Source of the DNA: Malaya genurostris
Taxonomy: Eukaryota > Arthropoda > Insecta > Diptera > Culicidae
Direction of reading: 5' to 3'
DNA: 64,000 nt
Assembly: GCF_030247185.1 (NCBI RefSeq)
Contig: NC_080571.1
Coordinates: forward strand, 4,270,001 to 4,334,000
Position numbers and translations under genes: made by a program. Positions 10,556 to 34,637 of this stretch are shown here, piece after piece; within the stretch, counting starts at the first letter, position 1, and every line of letters starts with the position of its first letter. The notes under the pieces are model-generated. The model did no database searches, was not told the origin of the DNA, and worked only from the letters and a program-made list of their open reading frames with translations.

Positions 10556-10899
10556 GACTGTGAGCCATTTCGCGGTTAATTTTAACTTTTGGTTAAAATC
10601 TGACTCTTGAGTGGTTATTTTGTGTCGAGTAGTCTAAATCTAACTAATTTAACTGCGGTCCATTTCAAAGTTTGACGGATGGCAAGTTATTTGGGTTTAT
10701 TTTGCACTGGAAATAATTTTGACTAAAGAATTGATATTAGAATTTTCTTTGCAAGATTTTTTTCAGTGTCGGAAAATAACCATCGATCTGTCAAACATTA
10801 ACCTCTCGAGCAGGGCTATTTTTGACAACATCAAAATAACCACTCGAGTGTCAGATTTCAACCAAAAGTTAAAATTAACCACGAAATGGTTCACAGCCC
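10556..10899. mobile_element. MITE with ~65-bp terminal inverted repeats
   Basis: Left arm GACTGTGAGCCATTTCGCGG..TTAATTTTAACTTTTGG..GAGTGGTTATTTTG is matched by the reverse complement of the right arm (GGGCTGTGAACCATTTCGTG..). TA flanks both ends (10554-10555, 10900-10901), consistent with a TA target duplication. No transposase; the 83-codon frame inside is not meaningful. Confidence 0.75.
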
Positions 10900-11012
10900 T
10901 AAACGCCATTATGTATCAACATGCCACGTTCACTACCCAAACTCGCATATCAGTCCGATATCAATTATAGCAATTTATGTATTAGCTTGATGTATAAAGC
11001 CTAACATTCATA

Positions 11013-12312
11013 AGGAGTGTATCGAAAATAAGCTATCCACAAATTCTTCTCTCAAATTATGATAAAAAACGATATTTTATTCAAACTAGAAATTTATCTT
11101 TTATTTAGTTAAACTTGAGCGTAATGAAAACCGGATGAAATTTAAGTTATTCCTTCACGAATTTTCGAACTTTTGATCGAACGCTCTTCATCAAGTTCCG
11201 GACAAGTGTTGCATCGCTTTTTTTGGACGCTTGAGCCCAAATTTTTTTGAACTCCTGCATGTTCCCAGCTGCCTTACCAGTCTTATTGAAGACCCTCTTC
11301 ACGATTGCCCAGTAACCTTCGATGGGTTGTAGCTGAGGGTAATTTGGTGGATTGATATTTTTCTCAACGAAATTTATACCCTTTTCCGCAAGCCATTTGA
11401 GAGTGGTTTTGGCATAGTTAGCCGACGCCAAATCCGACCAAAACATTGGAGATGTACTATGCTTCTTATATAAAGACAGCAATCTCTTCTGGAGACACTG
11501 GAGATCGATAAATTTCTGCATTCATAGTTCCGGTAGTGTAAAAAACGGTTGACTTCAAACCACAGGAACATATTGCTTGCCATACCAGTACCTTTCGACC
11601 GAATTTCTTCACTTGAATCGACCTGTCCGCATCGCTCACATCATCCCCAACGACGACAGTAAAGTATTGTGGACCTGGAAGCGTTTTTGAGTCCTCCTTA
11701 ACATAAGTCTCATCGTCCATCAAAACGTATGCATCCGGACACTGCAAAAGTAGCGAATACAATTTCCGGGCCCTTGTTGCTGCTCGCTTCTTCTGTTTTA
11801 CAATTTGTTTTCAGATTTTCCGCTTCATGTAGGTCTTCAGGTGATTTCGCCTCTTGATACGCTGGATCATTCCGACACTCGTTCCTGCTTTTTTGGCCAA
11901 ATCACGTATTGACATTGATTTGTTCTTCATGATTAGAGATACCACTTTCTGGTCCAGTTTCGGGTTGGAAAAACCGGGTTCTCTGCCTTTTCCTGCTAGC
12001 TCATCCAAAGAATAGTGTTCCCCAAACTTATTAATGATGGTTTTAACACTGGCATGATGAATTTCAAACCGCTTCGCAAATTTTCGCATTGTAATACACT
12101 TCTCACTTAGCCATGTGTCCAGAACCCTAATTTTCACTTCCTTTCCAATACGCGACATTTTGAAAACGTAGAATTTCAACCGCACAAACAAGTAAACAAA
12201 CGAAAGCTGACAGCCAAACGCACAGCATGCTGTGATCTGAGCATAAAAAACCATCACAAATACATGCGTACAACACAAATGTATGTGGATAGTTTATTTT
12301 CGATACACTTCT
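11013..12312 (-). mobile_element. DD37E Tc1/mariner-superfamily transposon (ITmD37E-like), full length
   Basis: A 1300-bp element bounded by TA on both sides (11011-11012, 12313-12314) with ~27-bp TIRs: AGGAGTGTATCGAAAATAAG at the left and, in reverse complement, AGAAGTGTATCGAAAATAAA at the right. It carries one transposase gene on the minus strand. Related copies lie at 44963-46049, 50301-51577 and 63230-64000. Confidence 0.9.
11147..12158 (-). pseudogene. DD37E transposase, inactivated
   Basis: Start ATG at 12158 (MSRIGKEVKIRVLDTWLSEK). The N-terminus carries paired helix-turn-helix segments (ITMRKFAKRFEIHHASVKTI; MSIRDLAKKAGTSVGMIQRI). The catalytic core shows VLMDDETYV (first D), FWSDLASANY (second D) and QLQPIEGYW (E); counting residues between the second D and E gives 37. 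Such enzymes cut and paste the element at TA sites. The frame is broken by an in-frame TGA at about 11811 (TCG to TGA compared with other copies) and a frameshift near 11510 after AEIYR. Otherwise about 336 residues, normal for the family. Confidence 0.88.
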
Positions 12313-14896
12313 TATGAGCTTATTCGAAACGGATTTGATAAATTGCTGCCGTTAAACGGTATTAGAAATCGCTTCAAAATCCAATATTCAGTGGTATATC
12401 TTGGAAACCAATATCGAAAAGGTTTTGAAGGAAAGGAAAGAAGTGGTTAAAAGTCGTCTTAAAACTCAAGATTGCAACTTCCGACGGTTCATCTATATTC
12501 CTCGAAAACATAATATAAATATTTTCGTAACTAATGACAACTTTTGGTGTAACGATTTTCGGAACTGATGTGTAGACTCCGGAAAACGACGTTTGAAGTC
12601 TTTTCAAACTCCAAAATGCGACTACCGGTCTAACGATATTTTTTGAAAGCCCTTACAATATAGGATCTGATGAGTAGATACCGAAAAACCATATTTCAAT
12701 TCGATTCAAGATGGCGACTTTCATTTAATCGATGTTCCTTGAAAATCTCAACAGTATGAGTATATTCGGAACTCATTTTATGAGTACATGCCGGCATCTA
12801 GTTTTAAAAGAAATGTCGATAAGTCGAAAGTCGCCATCTTGGAATTTAAATCGTTTTTCGGCCCATTTTCGTCAAATTCGTTCCGGAAATATTCATGTTG
12901 TATTAGGTTTAGCAAAATTTTACACACAAAATTTTTTCTACGACATCAATTCCAAATAACGTAAACTTATTGTACGATCAGATTTGATTTACGGAACCTC
13001 AGCTGTAGTTCGCTGGAGCTTTGGCTGTACTGGAAACCCCAAAAGCTGTTCAACTGTATTCATTTTGTTCTTCATTTTATTAGCTAAAATGAACACGTTA
13101 AAATATATGCGGGACCTTCTATTTTCCACCACTATTTTCAAACATATTTCTTTGCTTTTCTGGATTATTTCATTTTTTATGGGAAAATCATAACATTCTT
13201 AGTTTAATTCTCAATTTAATAAAAAAAAGCTAATATTTCCGAAACATGCACTGGCTCATTCAAGCGACTCAAACAGTCACAAACTACCGAAACTGTCTCC
13301 TAAGATTCGTCCTTTTGCAATCAACAGTAAAGTACTTACACGAGAACAAAACAAACAAAAAAATGGCGAATCGATGTAAATACTTTCGTAATCCGGATCG
13401 CAATCCCCGTCTGCTAGCCAGTCTTTCAGTCGAAACTTAAGCAAACATGTGAATGACAATTGTCGCATCGCTGCAGGTGCCATCTAGGCATTTGCTCAAT
13501 AACTTTTAAGTGTTTAACCGTTTACGTTTGGTGTAGCTTTCTGCTTGTTTTACATTTTGTCAACTATTTTTCTTGGTCATAAAATGACATCGTTTAGTGT
13601 AATATGTTGCCAAAACAAATGAAAAGGAATGAAATAAGCGAGAGAAATAAAATTCACTACTTCTTACTACTAATAAGCTACGATAATATATTTACTTGCT
13701 AAGTGAACTGTGCACCAGACAATCTATAAAATCGAAACAGTATCGATGTTTTGTGATCACAACTATGTTACTACTATGTATGCGTAAATCATTCATCTGG
13801 ACCAAGTCAGACCTGCCTCTTCCCGAGATAAATCTGTTTTAACGTCTTGTTTAGTTACTACCCTAGTCAGGAGATCGTTTTATTTTGGCTCTATATTTAT
13901 CAACTTTGTTGAACGTTTGTTAGCCCATTTTACCATGTTTTAATTTATAGCAAGTGGAAAATCACAAACAAACAAGCGAAGGAAATGATCGAAACAAATA
14001 TGTGTGCAACTTTCAAATTCTAATTTAAACTAGTAATCGATTCTATCGCATTTTATCCAAACTCCCATATTTATCTCTAGATAACCTACATGATTCTCAG
14101 ACGGTGTGTCTTTTGTCTTATGTAACGCGTGCATTTTAAATAGATATTCCACTACTAGTTTGTAACTTTTTCGAACCTTCACTGCATTTGCTCACGATTT
14201 TCAAAAACAAAAAAAACTGAAACAAGAACCAAAATGCTCACATTTGTACTAACAATAAAGCAGTTACTAAAATTTACACATGATTAGCAGCTCAAAAATA
14301 GCGAAAAAAGTTCTGCATTCGCGCCGGTTCTGCGAGAAAATTGCTCAAGCTATCTTTCTGTGAAGTAGTGAAACACTAAAACTTGAAAAAAAAAACGAAA
14401 ACGGTCATATTTTTGATACAGCACATTGATCCGGTGGCGGGTGACCAGTGTTAGAAAGTAGCAGCACCGAATGCAGAATTCAGTTTGGACTCCGAGTTCC
14501 ACTACCTACTACTATGAAACACTAACAACAATCTTGCCAAATAATAATAATGATAACGATATAAACAAGTTTTTGGATGCATCTATTTTTACATGATAAT
14601 CACTACGTAAGCTCAGTCGATAATAAAAATAATCACGAACCGAACGAAACAGTTTTTTTCTTGATTTTTCGATCCGATGACAGACAAACAAACGAGCAGT
14701 CGTTTGGTTCTTTGAAACGGATCCTGGCTCCGAGTCATCACAAAACTCCATACTACATCCCGACAATACGGAATACGGCTTCTGTTGCGACCGATGACAA
14801 TCCTTTCATCCTTTCTGTCTCATCGACAATCGCAGTAGGCGTGCGCGTGTCGGATGTGAAAAATTTTCGCTCTCGTCTACATTTTTCAGAATATTC
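12313..14896. other. Degenerate repeat then gene-free AT-rich sequence
   Basis: 12340-12960 holds diverged modules with GATGGCGACTTTC and its reverse complement GAAAGTCGCCATC at 12709 and 12822, i.e. an old inverted or tandem repeat. 12961-14896 shows no exon signals. Overlapping frames on both strands around 14577-15044 look incidental. Confidence 0.45.
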
Positions 14897-17800
14897 CATA
14901 GGGCGCCAAAACTGGTTGGTAAACGGCTGCACAATGCGCAATTCAGGCCCCAATGTGGTTCATAGCCTCTTGTCCAGTAACTCCTATCTCTACCTCCCTG
15001 CGGTGCCGGTCGGGGTACGAGTAACCATAGGAAAGATCGGGTAACCAACCCCGGCGGGACCTTGGTCGTATGTTGACAGGGAAGGGGGGGGCTTGCCTTC
15101 TCTCTACAGCGGCCTGCTGTCACGACGCCATCTTGATGAGATCAAAATCGGAACTTCAAAATCAGCTGATTGCAACGTAAACAAACAAACAGTAATGCAT
15201 TTGTTTAACGCGTTTACCTTGTTTAGTGCACGAAAATTAGTGAATTTTGTGTCGACTCTCTCACAATAACTTGTCGGTTTACCTAAAATACAGCAGACAG
15301 TGTTTTGGGACATCAAGTGGAGATAATTTTCACAATTTGAGAGTCGCGATGAGTATCAAAACATCGTAGTGTTTGGGGCTCGAAACGCGAGGGGCTCAAC
15401 GTAATCGGTATACTTTCAAATGGCTGGTGCTTACATACCGGTGTCAGATGGCTGCTCTACAGAGATCGAGCCTACCCGAGCGTCTGTTCCCCATGTTGGG
15501 GCGGCTCGAAACAGCGTCTGTTCTCCATGTTAGGAGTGGCTGATTACCGTCCTTGTGTCAGTGTGGGACTCTAAACAGTGCTGACACGATGGCCCTTCGG
15601 CGAAACAGGAGGTTGGTGCAGGCCTAACAAGCCGCCCGGAAAAAGGAAGCTACGAACAATCAAGAAAGAAATACGGCTCGGAATAATCGGCAAAGACCTA
15701 CGCGACGAACTAAGGACTACGATTGGAAGCTTGGCACATGGAACTGCAAATCGCTTGGCTTCCCAGGATACGACCGAATGCTGCATGATGAGCTTCAAAT
15801 CAGCGGCTTCGATGTCGTAGCACTGCAGGAACTTTGTTGGACGGGACAGAAGGTGTGGAAAAGTGTACATCGAGCAGTTACTTTCTACCAGAGCTGTGGC
15901 ACAACCAACGTTCTAGGAACGGGATTTGTAGTGTTGGGCAAGATGCGCCAGCACGTGATTGGGTGGCAGCCAATTAGTGATAGAATGTGCGTATTGAAGA
16001 TCAAGGACCGTTTCTTCAATTACAGCATCATCAACGTGCACTGCCCACATGAGACGAGACCCGATGACGAGAAGGAAGCATTCTACGCGCAGCTGGAACA
16101 AACCTACGACAGCTGCCCACGGCGGGATGTAAAACTCGTCATCGGCGACATGAATGCTCAGGTAGGCCGGGAGGCAATGTACAGGCCCGTGATCGGGTTG
16201 GAGAGCCAGCACGCGGTAACAAACGACAACGGTCAACGATGCGTAAATATTGCAGCCTTCCGAGGAATAGTAGTTCGAAGCACCTTTTTCCCCCGCAAAG
16301 ATATCAACAAAGCCACCTGGAGATCACTTGATCAACATACGGAAAATCAAATTGACCACGTTCTCATCGACGGGCGATTCTTCTCCGACGTCATCAATGT
16401 CCGCACCTACCGCAGTGCCAATATTGATTCTGACCACTACCTTGTCGCGGTTTGTATGCGTTCAAAACTATCGACGGCGCACAATACTCGTCGCACAGGA
16501 AGGCCGGGACTCAATCTCGAGCAGCTACGTAGCATTCGTACTGCAGAGGAATACGCGCAACAACTGGAGTTAGTGTTACCAACGGAAGAGCAGCTTGGCG
16601 CGGCGACTCTTGAAGACGGCTGGAGGAACATAAGGTCCGCCGTGAGTAGCAGTAGCTGCAACCGTTCTAGGTACGAGGTTATCGAATCGAGGGAATGACT
16701 GGTTTGACGGCGAATGTCAGCAGTTGGTCGGAGAGAAGAATGCAGCAAAGGGCGAGGATGCTGCAACATCGTACTAGAGCGAACGAGGAACGATACACAC
16801 AGGCGCGGAACAGACAGAACACGGTTTTCCGGAGGAAAAAGCGCTACCAGGAAGACCAAGATCGCGAAGCGATGGAATAGCTGTACCGCGCACATGACAC
16901 ACGGAAGTTCTATGAGAAGGTGAACCGCTCACGTAGAGGCTTCACGCCACAGGCCGAAATGTGCAGAGATACCAGTGGTAACCTTCTCACTGACGCGATT
17001 GGTCAAAGCAACGATGGATAGAGTGATGTGCTACGTCCGAGTATCTGGGACGCTCTCGAGTCCCTTCGAATCTCGGAGAGGGCTATGTCAAGGTGATGGA
17101 CTTTCTTGTATCTTGTTCAATATTGCCCTGGAAGGTGTGCGCGGATCGACACGAGTGGCACGATCTTCCGAAAGTCCGTACAACTTTTTGGCTTCGCTGA
17201 CGATATTACACGTAAACTTGAGAAGATGACGGAAACCTACATCGGACTGAAAGCTGAAGCTAGGCTTATCGGACTGGCCATAAATGCGTCAAAAACAAAA
17301 CACATGAGAGGAAGAGGCTCTAGACAAGAAACACTACGCCTCCCACCACGAATATTGATAGACGGTGACGATATCGAGGTGGTTGACGAGTTCGTGTATT
17401 TGGGCTCACTGGTGACCGCCGATAATGACACCAGCAGAGAAATTCATGGACGTATTTTGGCAGGGAATCGTACGCCACCGCACGAAATTGACCATCTACA
17501 AAACGCTCATTAGACCGGTTGTTCTCTATGGCCACGAGACCTGGACTATGCCGGCAGAGGACCAACGCGTCCTCAGTGTTTTCGAAAGAAAGGTGGAGTG
17601 CAGATGGAAGATGGAACGTGGAGACGGCGTATGAATCACGAATTGCAACTGCTGCTAGGAAAACCACCCATCGTACGGACAGCTAAAATCGGACGTCTAC
17701 GATGGGCTGGGCAAGTCATAAGGATGTCGGACGACAGCCCAGTGAAAATGGTTCTTGAATTTAATCCGACTGGTACAAGAAGAAGAGGAGCGCAGCGAGC

Positions 17801-17955
17801 AAGATGGATCGATCAAGTGGAGGGTGATCTTAGAAGCGTCCGTGCCTTGAGTGGCTGGCGACGAGCAGCCATGGACCGAGTTATGTGGAGACGTATTCTT
17901 GATACAGCAAAGGACATCCCCAGGCCTATAGCTGTTAGGTAAGGTAAGTAAGCAT
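14897..17955 (+). mobile_element. RTE-like non-LTR retrotransposon (LINE), decayed
   Basis: GC-rich compared with its surroundings. A long 5' region precedes one ORF with AP-endonuclease and reverse-transcriptase domains, and the 3' end finishes right after the stop with short GTAAG-type repeats (TTAGGTAAGGTAAGTAAGC). A single-ORF organisation with this endonuclease points to the RTE group. The 5' boundary is a guess from the composition change near 14897. Two further fragments of the same family flank nested insertions at 34325-36121. Confidence 0.75.
15589..17942 (+). pseudogene. LINE endonuclease / reverse transcriptase, inactivated
   Basis: Likely start ATG 15589 (MALRRNRRLVQA), with an early in-frame TAA at 15625. 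The endonuclease (about 15740-16450) shows LGTWNCKSLG, VALQELCW, VIGDMNAQVG, NQIDHVLIDG and SDHYLV, i.e. the E, D/N and H residues of APE-type nucleases that nick the target. Frameshifts follow near 16655 and 16750, then TAG at 16878. A large in-frame region is missing around 16995, where LTDAI runs straight into VKATMDRV, so most of the RT fingers are gone. The RT active-site motif FADD is at 17193-17204. The C-terminus (GRLRWAGQVIRMSDD .. RRGAQRARWIDQVE) ends at TAA 17940-17942. Non-functional. Confidence 0.85.
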
Positions 17956-19718
17956 TCATCAGAGAAAGCCTCAAAGTCGAAAATAGATTCTACTATGGAA
18001 TTCCTCCGAATAAACTAAATGTGGATCGTGAAGCAGGTTTTAAAACTTTCTTGAATTTTGAATCATTTCGGAATAGATTTAACGCAGGTTCATGCAGATT
18101 CCGAAAAATTATTCACTGGCGGAGTTTGTAGTTTCAATACAAGATTTAAGATATAACACTCAAGATTTCTACAAGTATTTATTAAAATTCAGAATGTTTC
18201 TTGCGTTAATCTTACTGAAAAATAAAATAATATGTGGTCATCAACAGGTGCTTTTTAAAAAAATTGTGGGGCGAATGGAGTTTGACTCGGGCGCCAGAAT
18301 CGCTCATGTAACTAAGACTGTTACTTGGTTAAAATGAAGTATGAGACTTACCTCGAACTTAACCTCAGGGGCACCTATCTGCTTCTGTTCCTAAACGTTG
18401 GTCGCCGTTTCACGCCGGCCCGAGTGTACTCTGCATCGACCGGAGGCTGGGCACTCACTTTCGTCCTTTATCGGTTTTGGGGTGTTGGGCCAGGACGGAC
18501 GAGTGGCCTTAGACGATGTACCCGAGAGTTGCGTATCACCAAACAGGTACAATTTTCACCCGGTTCACGAGCGATCAAGCACTACGCGGAGGGAGGGGGA
18601 GAGGGGCGATATTCGCGGAGGGAGGGGGAGAGAGGGCGAATTCGATTCCCGCCGCATGATTAACACTGTTTCACTAGACCGTTCTCCCTTTTCTTAACTT
18701 CGGTCTTCATTTTGGTCCAAGGGACCTTTGCTGTAATCTCGGTGGCTTTTTTTTCGCACGTGATTTCTTCGGCCGATAGCGCATATCCCGGAGAATCTCA
18801 CCCGGGGCCACTAACATACGATAATCTGGCCATCACGGACCATTTGGGCCAACCCGATGCTTTTTATCGAATAATGAATCACCACGCGGTCCGGTAACTT
18901 TTTCGCGGCACTTGTTTTATCGCTCGACAGAAAAGCACGATCTGTCCTGGTTGGCATCCACGAGATAAGAGAGCGAGTTCTCGTTCTAGGTCCTAGCTGA
19001 GCCCTTCCCGTTGGCTCGTTGCTACCAATTTTGGCGGATGATCCAATACGCGTTGAGATCGGGGTTGCCAGTCGAGTGCGTTCCGGAATTTGGTAGCAAC
19101 TCGGGATTTGAAACGACGGTTATTTATATAATTATTTTCTCTTATCGCTCCTATGAACAATTTTTAAACTACGCATATATACAGCAAAGTTTATGGTGAA
19201 TGGGCACATGTAACACTCACTACGACTCTGCTTTTGTGTATCAAGTTGGTGAGTACAGATAACTAGTAATAGATTTCAGATTTAATAGGAATGGTGAAGT
19301 CGGTGAGATTATTCTAATTTTTATTTCATTTTCTTGCATTTTATGGTTGGAACTAACTTTTCATTTCTGATTCACTCATTTTATACCATAATTGTAACGC
19401 TAGCTTAGAGTGAATCCTAGACCTCATACCTACCCAAGCTTACAAATCCGAGATACCTATGGAAGAGAATGAGTCGTCTTCCTTCCGGATAGTAGGCAAA
19501 GCATCAACATTTTCTATCCTTCTATATCCTTTCCTGTGAACGATGGAGATGGATCGGCCGGCAAATGGCGGCTATCATGCTGTTGAGATGTTTCAGTTTC
19601 AGTTGGAATGGTATCAAATCTCAATACTAAGCAACGTCGAAGCTGTTTTTCATTGATATTGTCATTAAGAAAAGATCATCTAAACATAGTTGGATTCTTT
19701 CTGCGAATGCTGTGATAA
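17956..19718. other. Intergenic, including a GC-rich patch; no gene recognised
   Basis: 17956-18300 is AT-rich. 18300-19110 is clearly more GC-rich than the neighbourhood with CpG-containing unique-looking sequence and no repeat counterpart in the window. It has frames of 61-112 codons on the plus strand but no recognisable protein or convincing splice pattern. It could be a regulatory island, a non-coding RNA exon or an old insertion. Confidence 0.4.
18587..18637 (+). repeat. Duplicated G-rich motif (possible G-quadruplex)
   Basis: GCGGAGGGAGGGGGAGAG occurs twice about 26 bp apart, each followed by GGCGA. Each copy has several GGG runs with short loops, the pattern that can form a G-quadruplex on the plus strand. 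Confidence 0.7.
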
Positions 19719-20387
19719 AGGATGGCTTTTATCGTATTAAAGAACGCTCACTATATCAACTCTTCACACGATTCAATCAGTGCCATAAAAAAGAGACGGA
19801 TATCATCGCAGCATAAAAAACACCGTCATGGTTCATATAACATAGAATGGACACCAGTGCGAGAGCGAATTTCTCTCGATGACCTGTCTGAGAATCAAAG
19901 GTTAGCTCGCTGCTGTGGGGATTCTCTCTGAAGTAATCAAAAAAGGCACCCTGCCCTGTATGGGCATTGCTATAGAATCATTTTACTATTGCCGCTTATT
20001 CTAACTATGTGCATATAACCTTTGTATAAGTTGTGTCTATGAAAATGTATGTGAATCCTTCACACAAGGGTTTTGAAATATTGCAACCTAGTATGAGAAT
20101 AATCAAGTCGAATAATCGATTCGATTTTCTGCGATAATTGTCAACTTGCGATTCTCTCTTGGTAAATTCCCCACAGAACCAATCATTATCAAACTGTATT
20201 TTTTTAAGGGCCGTGAAATACTCAGAGTATGAAGTGGAGCGAAGAAATGTACAAAAATTCTCTCTCGCGGTGCATGCTTTGAGAGACACGAATTCTGGTA
20301 GCATCTTCTACCGGATTAAAGATGTTGTATACAATATTGATAAATATCGAGCAGATTCTGTCAAATTTTCGACAATCACCAATACTG
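19719..20387 (+). mobile_element. Family C repeat, copy 2, with 10-bp target duplication
   Basis: The 669-bp element is flanked by GCTGTGATAA on both sides (19709-19718 and 20388-20397). It begins AGGATGGCTTTTATCGTATT and ends GACAATCACCAATACTG. There are no obvious terminal inverted repeats, no A-tail and no ORF with a known motif. Internal palindromes are conserved with copy 3: CGAGAGCGAATTTCTCTCG, a hairpin around AATCGATTCGA, and ATACTCAGAGTAT. Its type is not recognised. Confidence 0.8.
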
Positions 20388-22234
20388 GCTGTGATAATGA
20401 TAATTTCAAACAAGGTGCAGTTAGTTTTTTTTTGTTGTTACGGTCTATTTATTCATATATATTTTTGTTACGATATCTTTACTGTGTCTAATACTAATAG
20501 TTTGCATCATATGAATTATTTAGGTTATTATTAATTATATAGCTTTGACCACAACCATCATTTGACATATCAGTTTGATAAGTTTGTTTCGTTATTAGTA
20601 TTAATATTATAAAATTAATAAAAAAATCCACTTCTCTATTCCTATAAGTATGGGCTTGTAGTTATGTTGAACTATATATTCGTTTATATGTGTATGGTTA
20701 TAAAAATGCATATTTTTTCTGAATCTATACGAAATCGTAAAATAAACATCCGGAAATAATGTTCACAACACTTTCTGTATGAGCATAAATTTCTCTATAT
20801 TCATACGCAACACATTAGTTGGAATTAATGCTAATGCTAATGCTAATGGTTTTTGCTACCACGTTTTAGTACAATATCTGGAAAGTATAAATTGGTTTGT
20901 TGGTTCCTCATATTGCTAGCCATTAAATTAACTACGAAGTTTGTCTATGCATGTAAATATTAACGAGTCGTTGATATAAAAGCGGTTTATTTCACTCATG
21001 AACCTGGGCTTAAAACAGAAACGGCTATTCTTCTATCTGCCAACAGTCAGAATTATATGCGCAAAAACACTTACAAATAGAATGTATATATACTTTTTTT
21101 TCAGTTGTTTGGTTCAGAACCATTCACTTCTGCAGTTGTCAAGTTTTAATTACTCACTACTAATTTCACTCATTTTTCCTTTCGTTAAGCGCCTTCATGT
21201 TTTTTTTTTCAATGGTTTGGTTTGTTATATTTTGTCTGGTATATAAAGATTCCACTTCCATATATTCACTATCGAATCACCGTAGAATTACATTCTACTC
21301 TATGAAAATTACAACCGTTAGTTTTGTGACATTATCAGTTATCCTTACCTGAAACACATTAAATAAATTTCATCTTGTTCCAATTCGGACAATGTGGTGC
21401 ATTTATAATGATTAGAAAAAGGTCGGAAAAGTATGATATGGGGCATTTTTTGCTATTCATTTGCTTGTTGTTTCTGCCATCCGTTCTGGGCAAATGTGTA
21501 CAGTTCCATGGTTCGGGTGTGCCGGTGGCTTGGTCGGCATTGGTTGACAAACAGGGGCGTTGCAGCCCCCTTGTTCGCTACGCGTAAAGTTGAAACAGTT
21601 TAGCAGGGTCGTTTTGGATGAACATGAAAAATTGCAATACAAAAAATATTCTATCTATACTGGAGCCACTTGATTGGAATGGTCACCTTTTGTCAATCAT
21701 TTGGAGAATGGTAATTATCGTTATAGAATAGAGATTAAAATTTTGGAGAAGTACCATTATGTATGATTTTCTTATAAAGTCTCGGAGGATGGTACAGAAT
21801 GTACATTGTGTGTGTATTTTGTTCGAAAATTAGTGCACAACTATTTGTTCTTTTCCTAAACTAAAGTAAAACGTAAAAGTAACGGTGAATTGTTTTGAAA
21901 AATTGCAAGAGTTTCAAGTACATCGTAGGTAAAGTGAAAACAACAGCACATCTTTGATTGTTTGCTTACGTCATATGTTCTCATAGGGAAGATACACCAA
22001 AAATCTAGTACATAATATTATACTCATATCACGTTAGCACGAGAAAGAGTTTTAATGCCGATTATATCGATTAGTTACTCCATAGATGCGGACGTATGTG
22101 TAAAGATATTTAAAGTTATTTAGCTTTGTTTTGACGGTACACAATTTAGTCTTTGGTAGGTGGACTACAACCACAATCGCACAGGGATGAGCGATCAATC
22201 GAACGAACGTCTTCCAAGACAAACGCATTTACAG
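20388..22234. other. Intergenic between converging sprint and dpr genes
   Basis: AT-rich; no exon recognised. A short GCTAAT repeat is at 20826-20848. A 70-codon plus-strand frame at 21375-21587 contains a hydrophobic, signal-peptide-like stretch (HFLLFICLLFLPSVLG) but has no splice partners or recognisable product. Part of this region is likely the dpr 3' UTR. Confidence 0.4.
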
Positions 22235-33805
<11,571 letters not shown>

Positions 33806-34324
33806 AGCAGCATCCTTTGGTAGGCGGTTCGGTTCGTCCTGATTATCAATCGTGTTTATTGTGACGGATTCCCGACGTCGGCTGCTTTTATTCAGAGACT
33901 GTAATCAATTCTCATTTTGTCGGCGCATTGTCTGCAAATCACGACCTGCAAAATAGCATCGTTAGGGGAAAATTGCTGTGCATCAGTTTGTTCGTGTTTG
34001 TGAAATGAAATTACAGGCCCCCAAAGTGGGTTGTAATTCAGGGGGTCATCATGAACGAGCATTGCATAACATGGTCCGGGAAAATGTATTACAGTCAAAA
34101 TTTACTAGCTCATAAACGTTTTCGACGTATGTTGAATGAAGTTGCATTTTCTCCGGAAAACAATAGCTGCGTCAATCAGTTCATATGTTTTTTCATCACT
34201 TCTGGTCATTAAATGGTTTATACTATGTTTTATTTTCGACACATTTCGTGTCAAAACGTTTTCGCGTAGTTGGCAGTATCCTTACAAATTTAAATAAAAC
34301 TTCCTGAGCTTAATGTGACACGTA
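33806..34324. other. dpr 5' flank / possible upstream exon region
   Basis: Sequence upstream of the dpr start codon. No clear TATA box, and no other exon recognised. A non-coding 5' exon could be here. Confidence 0.4.
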
Positions 34325-34397
34325 ACCTGATGAGAAGATGATGGAAACATACATCGCACTTAAAGCTGAAGCTAGACGTATCGGACTGGCTATAAAT

Positions 34398-34551
34398 AAG
34401 GGCCGCTTTTACAGAGGGGCAGTGGGGGCATGTGTCCCCGGGTCCACGGTCTTAGGGGCACTGGACGGGTCTCAGCGAGCAAAGAAAAGGTTTGCTAGGG
34501 GCATTCAGAAAAATATTGCCTTCGGCCCCTCAATACGTAGAAGTGGGGCTG
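34398..34551. mobile_element. Small hAT-like MITE nested in the LINE
   Basis: The 154-bp insert starts AAGGGCCGCTTTTAC and ends with ..CTTCTACG-complement and CTG, giving imperfect inverted ends. The LINE sequence CTATAAAT (34390-34397) is repeated as CTATAATT (34552-34559), an 8-bp target duplication with one change. Confidence 0.65.
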
Positions 34552-34637
34552 CTATAATTGCGTCAGAAACAAAATAAATTAGAGGAACAGACTCTAAAGG
34601 TGAAACACTGCACCTCCTACCCCCAATATTGATAAAA

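Noticed and set aside
21375..21587. 70-codon frame with a signal-peptide-like hydrophobic stretch
   Set aside because: Short, no recognisable mature peptide, ends at a small inverted G/C-rich repeat; hydrophobic stretches are common in AT-rich DNA.
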